DNA of 64,000 nucleotides from Rugalucina vietnamica (Eukaryota > Mollusca > Bivalvia > Lucinida > Lucinidae). Position 1 is the first letter of the stretch. Each line of letters starts with the position of its first letter. The stretch is from positions 14,881,726 to 14,945,725 of the forward strand of contig OZ024876.1 of the NCBI GenBank assembly GCA_964017185.1. Reading direction: 5' to 3'. Below the pieces are notes generated by a model that was given only the letters and a program-made list of their open reading frames with translations, made no database searches and was not told where the DNA came from. A program made the position numbers and the translations under genes. Shown in pieces: positions 23,501 through 32,500 of the stretch.

Positions 23501-26500
23501 TTTACTGGGGCTATATACCATCATATTAAAATATGTTTATTGGTATATTTAGCAGATCTCAGGTGAGCGTTTACAGGACCATTGGTCCTCTGGTAATTCA
23601 TACAAGCCTAGCGAAATGTGGCATCCCATGTGCGGCTATTCTGTTTGCTTAGAGGAATTTCATAGAAAATTGGAATAAAAATTCAAAATCATTTCCGATG
23701 CCCCTAAAAATGACAGTGGACTCACCCAAATGAAAATGATGGGCAAGTCCATTTATCATATATGGGTTAATTGTCAAATAATTAATCCTTGTTTTGTGTG
23801 TGTTTTGTGTATAGAAAATGCTGACACCATGTAGTTATTTGTATTTAACATAAGCAACATTTTCAAATTAATGTATTACCATATAGCTGTTTGTATTTGA
23901 CATAAGCAACAATTTCAGATATTACTCTGTAATATATCATTACCTGGGACAGTTGCCAGGGAGATGTTTCCAAGGTTACGGATCTTCTCGGTTACGGATA
24001 CATCCGTAATTGATGCTGATCTTAACCCTATCAACGCTGGGAGTAAGGTATCGGGAAAAACATACTTATTTATAAGAATTTGTTGTTTTTGCTTTTGCTT
24101 AAAATTGGTTTTAATCAGTGACTATGACAATTTTGTTTATCGTTTACCAAAAACAGACAGTTTGTCAAAATGAAGTTTTCTATAAATTTATAAGTTTGTT
24201 TTTTGCTCTGCCATTTCCTATTTTAAATACTTAAAAATTTATTTATATAAATGCAAGGTAAATGCAATATAATTCCTATCTCTCGCTGATGGATAAAATG
24301 CATGTTTAAACTGTATTTGGATGACATTATTTTAATTTGAGCCGTGTCATGAGAAAAACCAACAATGTGATTTTTGATTTTGAACAGGTTCGACACAAAC
24401 TGGTCTGTACCGTCACAGAAGATGGCTAGAAGCTTGAAAGTAGAGAAATGTACTATCTGTATAGCGAAAGCAAAGGCACTGATCAGCTTCGCGGTTACCG
24501 CAAAGCTGATCTACATCTTTTTCTCACATGCAGATTGTTGGTTTTCTCATGATGCAGCTCATTTATTGCATCCCTGCAGTCAAGAAATGCATATTTGGCA
24601 TTTTATCATTCAAAAATCAGAAGAGAACTATGCTACAAGGTTGTTCACTTGTACAAAACATCAAACAGAATATACCTATGATACACCTTTGCAAAACTAA
24701 GAATTTTCATAGTCTATTTTTATCGGCAGGTTTGATTGGTTTCTGCACTGGATTTGGCATACTTCTGAGTAAGATGGGCAGTAAAGGTCAGGTGATGGTC
24801 GACTTCTTCAATATTCTCAACGATATTGTCATGAAACTCATTATCTTAGTCATGTGGTACGTACCATTGCCATTCATCATGCACCTGTTTTACTCTTATA
24901 CAGTCCGCCTCGCCTGTGCAACCAACTGTTTTAAGCGATAACCTGGACTCGGCGACCATGATTTATTCTTCCGGAACAATAACCTATGTTAATGGACCTT
25001 TCTTAAGCAAATTACTGCAGTTCCTTGTTCATTTTAATTCAATGCTTATTAGCTCACCTGAGCCAAAGGCTCAAAAGGTGAGCTTATAGGATGGCCATGC
25101 TACGGAGTCTGTCCGTCGTCGTCCACAATTTCAAAGATCTTCTCTTCTGAAACCGCTTGACCAATCAAAGCCAAACTTCATGTGGAGCATACTTAGGAAG
25201 GGGGAACGAAAGTTTATATAAGGTCACATGACCAAGATGGGCACCATGGCTATAAACAGCAAAAACCTTTAAAAAATCTTCTTCTCCAGAACCAGAAGGC
25301 CTATGATTTTGAAACTTGGCATGAAGCATCAGGGAGAGGAGCTCTACAAAGTTATATTAATCATGACCCTGGGATGACCTTGATCTACTTTATGGCAAGG
25401 TCAACATAGGTCGCCCATGCATTTGAATGGGGAAAATTGTCAAAGTGTCATTTGAAGGGAAAAAACTTTATGGAAATGGGCAAATAGACAGAACATTTAT
25501 GATTCTGAAAAAAATGGACCCCAGGGGCAGGTCTGCCCCCACCCCGGGGCAATATACATGTATATTACCATAATATTCAAAGATCTTCTTCTCTGAAACC
25601 GTTTTGCCAATCAAAGCCAAACATCATGTGGAGCATTCTTAGGAAGGGAGAATGAAAGTTTATATAAATGGTCAAGGTCACATGACCAAGATGGCCACCA
25701 TGGCTATAAATAGCAAATACTTTTAAAAAATTTATTCTCAAGGACCAGAAGGCCTATGATTTTGAAACTTGGCATGAAGCATCAGGGAGAGGAGCTCTAC
25801 AAAGTTTATGTAAATCATGACCCCCGGATGACCTTGACCTATTTTATGGCAAGGCCAACATAGGTTGTCCATGCATTTGAAAGGGGAAAATTAGTAAAAT
25901 GTTATTAAATGGGGGGAAACTTGCTAGGAGTATGCAACTGGACAGAAGATTTATGTTAACGGAAAAAAATGTCCTTAGGGGGTTGTCTGCGACCGCCCAT
26001 GGGCTATATACATGTATATGACCATAATATTCAAACATCTTCTTCTCTGAAACCTATTGGCCAATCAAAGCAAAACTTTATGTGGAGCATTGTTAGGAAA
26101 GGGGAATGAAAGGTAATATAAATAGTGAAGGTCACATGACCAAGATGGCCACCATGGCTATAAATAGCAAAAACCTTTATAAATCTTATTCTTCAGAACC
26201 GGAAGACCTATGATTTTGAAACTTTGCCTGAAGCATCAGTGAATGGAGCTCTACAAAGTTTGTATAATCATGACCCCCGGATGACCATGACCTATTTTAT
26301 GGCAAGGTCAGCTGAGATATCCAAGATCTCAGGTGAGCGTTTACAGGACCATTGGTCCTCTTGTTCTTAAACAGAGATTCCTTGTAGCCCGTGGGCAACT
26401 AGACGGTCTTCTCAAAGGAAAACTTGATTATAACTGTATAATAAAGTGTTTTGTAATGTGCGTATTATAATTTCACATTACTCTTGCGACATCTGGGATT

Positions 26501-29500
26501 TATGTGGTAATTGTGAGGGATTTTCACTTTTCTGGGCATTAACTCGTATTTCTGCAGCATTTTGAGAAAACTGCATTTTACTTATCTATGCAGTAATTGC
26601 ACAGCTGATCAGTGCCTTTGTATTTGCTACATGGGTAGTGCAATCTCTCTTCTTTTTAAATCTGAAATTTCAAGCATCTAGCCTTCTTCTGTGATTATAT
26701 ACAGCCCAGTTTGTGCCAGACCAGGTCGGCCACCCAGAAGACAGGTTTTCCCATGACATGCTCATTTGCTCATTTGCTCCAGGTATTCCCCTGTTGGTAT
26801 AATGTTTCTGATCTGTGGTAAGATCCTTGACCTTGACAACATCGGGGAGGTGGCCCAGCGACTCGGACTCTACATCATCACCGTGGTAACGGGGCTCGTT
26901 ATTCATGCCTGCGTCACCCTTCCCGCTGTCTACTTCCTGTTTACCCGGAAGAATCCTCTCATACTGATGAAGGCTGTGTTCCAAGCTTGGCTCACCGCAC
27001 TGGCTACAGCTTCTAGGTATGTAGATTGAAGAAATGAGCTTCGTAATGAGTAAACCAACAATGTGGTTTCTGAACAGCTCCAACAAAAATTGAGCTGTTC
27101 AAGAACTGAAAATGACTCTAGGCTGGAAGTTTTGTATTTAGAAAGTAAAAGAATTGTACTATCCGTGTAGCGAGAACAAAGGCGCTGATCAGCTTCACAG
27201 TAATTGTGAAGCTGATCTGCACCTTTGTTTTCACATATGCAAAATGTTGGTTTTCTCATGACGCAGCTCATTTATGATTAGTATTTTAATCTCTTAAAGG
27301 CTGTCCCTATTAGGTCATGCTTCTGTTTAACATTGGACTTATACGACACTGCACAAGATCAAAATCATTCTATATAAATATCTATGGGGGACAGGAAACA
27401 GAATTTCACCTCACTGAAATGCAATAAATGAATCATACAAACTGTGCCAGGCTGGGGGCAAGCATACAGTTGGGGGCATAGTGTTTTACAAACACACATT
27501 TCTAGTTCTGTTATATTTTCAGCTCTGCGACCCTCCCTATCACATTCCAGTGTTATATTTTCAGCTCTGCGACCCTTCCTATCACATTCCAGTGTTATAT
27601 TTTCAGCTCTGCGACCCTCCCTATCACATTCCAGTGTTATATTTTCAGCTCTGCGACCCTCCCTATCACATTCCAGTGTTATATTTTCAGCTCTGTGACC
27701 CTCCCTATCACATTCCAGTGTTATATTTTCAGCTCTGCGACCCTCCCTATCACATTCCAGTGTTATATTTTCAGCTCTGCGGCCCTCCCTATCACATTCC
27801 AGTGTTATATTTTCAGCTCTGCGACCCTCCCTATCACATTCCAGTGTTTAGAGGAGAATATGCACATGGACAAGCGTGTAACACGGTTTGTCCTACCTGT
27901 CGGCGCTACGATAAACATGGATGGCACTGCATTATATGAGGCTGTGGCTCCCATTTTCATTGCGCAGATGAATGGGATTGATCTATCGTTTGGACAGATC
28001 ATTACTGTCAGGTATTGTATACCAGGGCCCAGTTGTTCAAAATTAACGACATCGTTAGCGAACGATTCATTTACATTTCAAATGACAATACATGTATTAC
28101 AAATACACTGTTATTTTTTGTTGAAAAAATAGGAGAATCCTTTGTAGTGCAAAGGATTCTCACATTTTATCAACAAAAAATAACAGTGTATAATACACTG
28201 TTATTTTTTGTTGAAAAAATGTGAGAATCCTTTGCATTGCAAAGGATTCTCACATTTTTTCAACAAAAAATAACAGTGTATTTGCTTGTGTGGTCGGCAT
28301 TTAACGAGTTGAGGTCTTAATGATAACGTTAAGCTAACAAAGTTTTGAACAACTGGGCCCAGATGACCAATGGTTCTGAAAGTGCTTATCTCAGGATCTG
28401 ATACAAATGAGCCGCCGTGTGAGAAAACCAACAATTTGGGATCTGATCAGGTCAGACACAAACCAGGCTGTACAGTCAAAGAAAATGGCTAGAGGCTGGA
28501 AATTTTGGATTTAGATTGCAGAGGAATTGTACTTTCTCCGTAGCGAAAACAAAGGTTACCGCAAAGCTGGTCTGCACCTTTGTTTTCGCCTACGCGGATT
28601 GTTGGTTTTCCCATGCGGCGGCTCAAATCATTGTTGTACATGTATAATGTTTGTTGATGGTCCTCAGTTATGCATATACCTACCTATATGAGCTGCGTCA
28701 CAAGAAAAAGGGTCTTCAGGGTTTCCATCCAGGTCTGACACAAACCGGCCTGTACAATCACAAAAGGCGGCTAGATGCTTGAAATTTTGGATTTAGGAAG
28801 ATGAGGGATGCTATCTGATTAACGAGAACAAAGGCACTGATCAGCTGTGCAGTTACTGCATTGTTGCACTGTGTCTTTGTTTTTGCAAAGACAAAAATCC
28901 TGTTTTCTCACGACCTATATGAAACCAGTAGTTAGCTATATCAGCCTTATCAGAAACAACTGCTCTCCCAAGAATTCAGTTTTCATGTCTATTTTAAGTT
29001 GTAAGTTATGAAAATTTACCTTGTTCGAGGGGCGAACAGAAAATACGTATAAAAATGCTCTAAAATTTTGCGTCAATCAATGGATATGAAATTTAGAACG
29101 AATAAACATTGATCCTTTCGCAATTAACAGACATTGTCAGTTAAAAAAAAATAACATCAAAAGTTCATGCATGAGACACTGTCATGACCTCACTTCACGT
29201 GACCCGGTGCACCCCTACCCCTGGGTTGACTTTGTTTGTGTATTTCGTACTTCATATGTATTGCTGCATTTTGTGTTGAAATTTCATCATGAAATATCAA
29301 AAGCTAAAGAAATGACAACATTTTTATATGTATTTTCTGATCACCCCATGTAAAGGTTATGGACAACCCTTTACTTGTAAAGGTCAAGGTTAACCCATGG
29401 ATGAAATTTTACCATGCCATTTATAAAGGTCAAGGTCAACCCATGGATGAAATTTTACCTTGCCATTTATAAAGGTCAAGGTTAACCCATGGATGAAATT

Positions 29501-32500
29501 TTATCTTGCAATTTAAAGGGTCACTGACCAGACTTTTAATAGTCGAAACCGCGGTATGGCCCATCCCCTTTCTCATTAATGTGTTCACTGCTCTTAAAGG
29601 ATCTGTTTTAAATTTAATTTTTTTGTCCCCCGCCTTTTCGAAGAAAAGCAGAGGAACATAGTTTTTGGCTTTCCGTCCTTCCGTCCGTCCTTCCGTCCGT
29701 CCGTCCGTCCTTCCGTCCGTCCTCCTATAGGAGTATGTACCTTGTGTGCGCAACTCCTCCTACAGTTTTATTCCGATTCTTTTGAAACTTTACAGATGTC
29801 TTCATCATGCTTTGAAAATGTGCATGTGGTTTGGATATAATCCTCAGATTAATTTTTGACACTTTTTTCGCAATTTGAACTTAGTCATTTTTCGGGCATT
29901 TTGATAATGAAAGTGAATAGACAAAGGGTACCTTGTGTGCGCAACTCCTCCTACAGTTTTATTCCGATTATTTTGAAACTTTACAGATGTCTTCAACATA
30001 CTTTGAAGATGTGCATGTGGTTTGGATATAATCCTCAGATTAATTTTTGACACTTTTTTTGCAAATTGAACTTAGTCGTTTTTCGGTATTTTGACAATGA
30101 AAGTGAATGGACAGTGGGTGCCTTGTGTTCGCAACTCCTCCTTTAGTTTTTAATTCAGATTCTTTTGAAATTTTACAGATGTCTTGATGATGCTTTGAAG
30201 ATATGCATGTGCTTTGGATATAATCCTCAGGTTAATTTTTGACACTTTTTCGCAATTTGAACTTAGTCGTTTTTCAGGCATTTATACAATGAAAGTGAAT
30301 GGACATTGTGTACCTTGTGTGCAAACTCCTCCCTCAGTTTTATTCTGATTCTTTTCAAACTGTACAGATGTCCTGACCATGATTTGAAGATTTGCATGTG
30401 GTTTGAATATAATCCTCAGATTAATATTTGACACTGTGACATGAAGTGAATGCATGTGATTTGGATATACATTATTGTCAGATATATTTGTGTAACTAAA
30501 CAATTAAGGCGGGGGACATAAATTCTCTGAATTTGCTTGTTTATTATAAAGGTCAGGACAACCCATGGATGAAATTTTACCTTGCCATTTTTAAAAAAGT
30601 CAAGGTCAATCCATGGTTTTACTGAAAGTGATTTTTGTGTTTTGTGCAGATTGGAACCATTTTATGGGGACTCGCAATATTTTGATGCTCAATCAATTTT
30701 TCGAAAAATGAATAAATAACACTTTTTCTCTAAATGATATCTTCTTTGATGGTGATGAATCCAAACCAATTTTAATGGACATTATTGCATTAATACATAT
30801 GTCACACAATATTAACATGTGTGTATCAATGAAAAGGAAAGCCATGTATTAATCAGGCAATTCATGTGAATGGGGTTTAAGGGGGTATACATTTCACAGA
30901 CATGTTTTCCTGATGAACAATTATTTCCTGTTTCAGTCTGACAGCTACGTGTGCGGCTATCGGAGCGGCGGCCATACCCAGTGCTGGACTGGTTACCATG
31001 TTGATGGTTCTCACATCAGTTGGTCTTCCTGTGCAGGATGTCAGTCTGATCCTAGCTGTAGACTGGTTCTTGTAAGTAATATTAGAGCCGCATAATGAGA
31101 AAACCGGCTTTTTGCCTATGCGAAAACAAAGACGCAGATCAGCTGTCCTGTCACTGCACAGCTGATCAGCGCCTTTGTTTTTGCCACACAGACAGTACAA
31201 TCCCTCTCCTTCTTATATCCAAAATTTCAAGCTTCTAGCCTTTTTCTGTGGCTGTATATGCCGGTTTGTGTTGGTCTGGGTTGGAAATCCCAAAAGACCT
31301 GGTTTTTACGCAGCATTGCTTCATTATCAAGCTGTAGACTACCAAAAATTTTGAAGAAAGGCTTATGTAAAATGTGACTTGTTTTTATAAAGACTCCTAT
31401 AGAGAAATGCCTCAAAATAAAGACTAAGGAATTACATGTACAATGTAACGTAAATAAAGCTTGCTCAATTCAAGGAGTAAAGGTATTAACAATTGATATA
31501 AGAGCATTGCTTCATATATCAGTCTAATTACAAAGAGGCCTGTCTGTGGAGTTTTAAGTCAGGTCGGACAAATACATAAAACATTTTTACAGCTTCCAGA
31601 GAAAACCCGAAGCTTTAAATTTCAGGTTTTATAAAGTAGAGTCTTTTATAAATCTTCTCAGTGGAAACAAAGGTGCTAAACTTTTTATACCCCGCCACTT
31701 CAAAAAGTGCGGGGTATTATGTTATACCCTCCGCAAAAAATTTGCGCTCGAGTGTCCGTCCGTCCGTCAGCGCTTCGTTTCCGTGCTCTAACTTGAGCAT
31801 TTATTGACCAATTTTCTTCAAACTTTGTATAGGAGTTTATATCAGGAAGGAGTGGTTTGGGATTGAAGATGGGCAAATTTCGTCAAATAAGTACAGAGTT
31901 TTATTTTATACTTTACAGTGAAAACCAATGTATATCAAAACTTGATAAAATTGGTATTTTCATTGATATGAAATTTCACTGATATCAAATCTCACTGATA
32001 TCAAAAGTCACTAGTGACTGATATCAGCCTATATCTTCACTGTAATGACGTCAGAATTTTTGGATTACTTCTGACGTTTCCATTTACTTGACGTCATTAA
32101 TAAATGTCTCACTTCACAAATTCAAACGCCTATAACTCTATTATTTATGAACGAAAACATAAAGTGTGGGTATTCATTTTCTTAGTTAGAACGTAAGGAA
32201 CAATGTGGTACCAAAATTATTCGTGTTTTCAAAAATTTTTGGTTTTCGCATTTTCACCGCCTGCTTTGTGAATAGGAAAATGTCCGTGTATTGTATAAAA
32301 TAAAAAGAAAATTTGCTTTTTTTCGGCGAATACCAAATATATTTCATCTCGTGAGTTGAAAACATCAAAATTTTCACTCGTGCTGCGCACTCGTGAAAAT
32401 TCTGATATTTTCAACTCACTCGATGAAATATATTTGGTATTCACCTCAAAAAAGCAAATATCCTCTATATATCCCTTGATTTACTTTAAAATTTCGTTTC

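Larger units (their letters stand above)
19433..24729 (+). other. EAAT intron 4 (5.3 kb)
   Basis: The longest intron of this gene, holding M3, four M1, two M2, one H1 and two copies of the GGGGCTATTCTGTT repeat. Stretches 19785-20194, 22202-22610 and 23771-24337 show no recognised feature. Confidence 0.6.

Noticed and set aside
26670..27086. 138-codon minus-strand frame opposite EAAT exon 6
   Set aside because: Antisense shadow of a well-supported exon.
27481..27939. 152-codon open frame with [14 protein letters not shown] repeats, and the [14 protein letters not shown] frame
   Set aside because: Both are out-of-frame readings of the 42-bp array; the transporter frame ([10 protein letters not shown]) is the real one.
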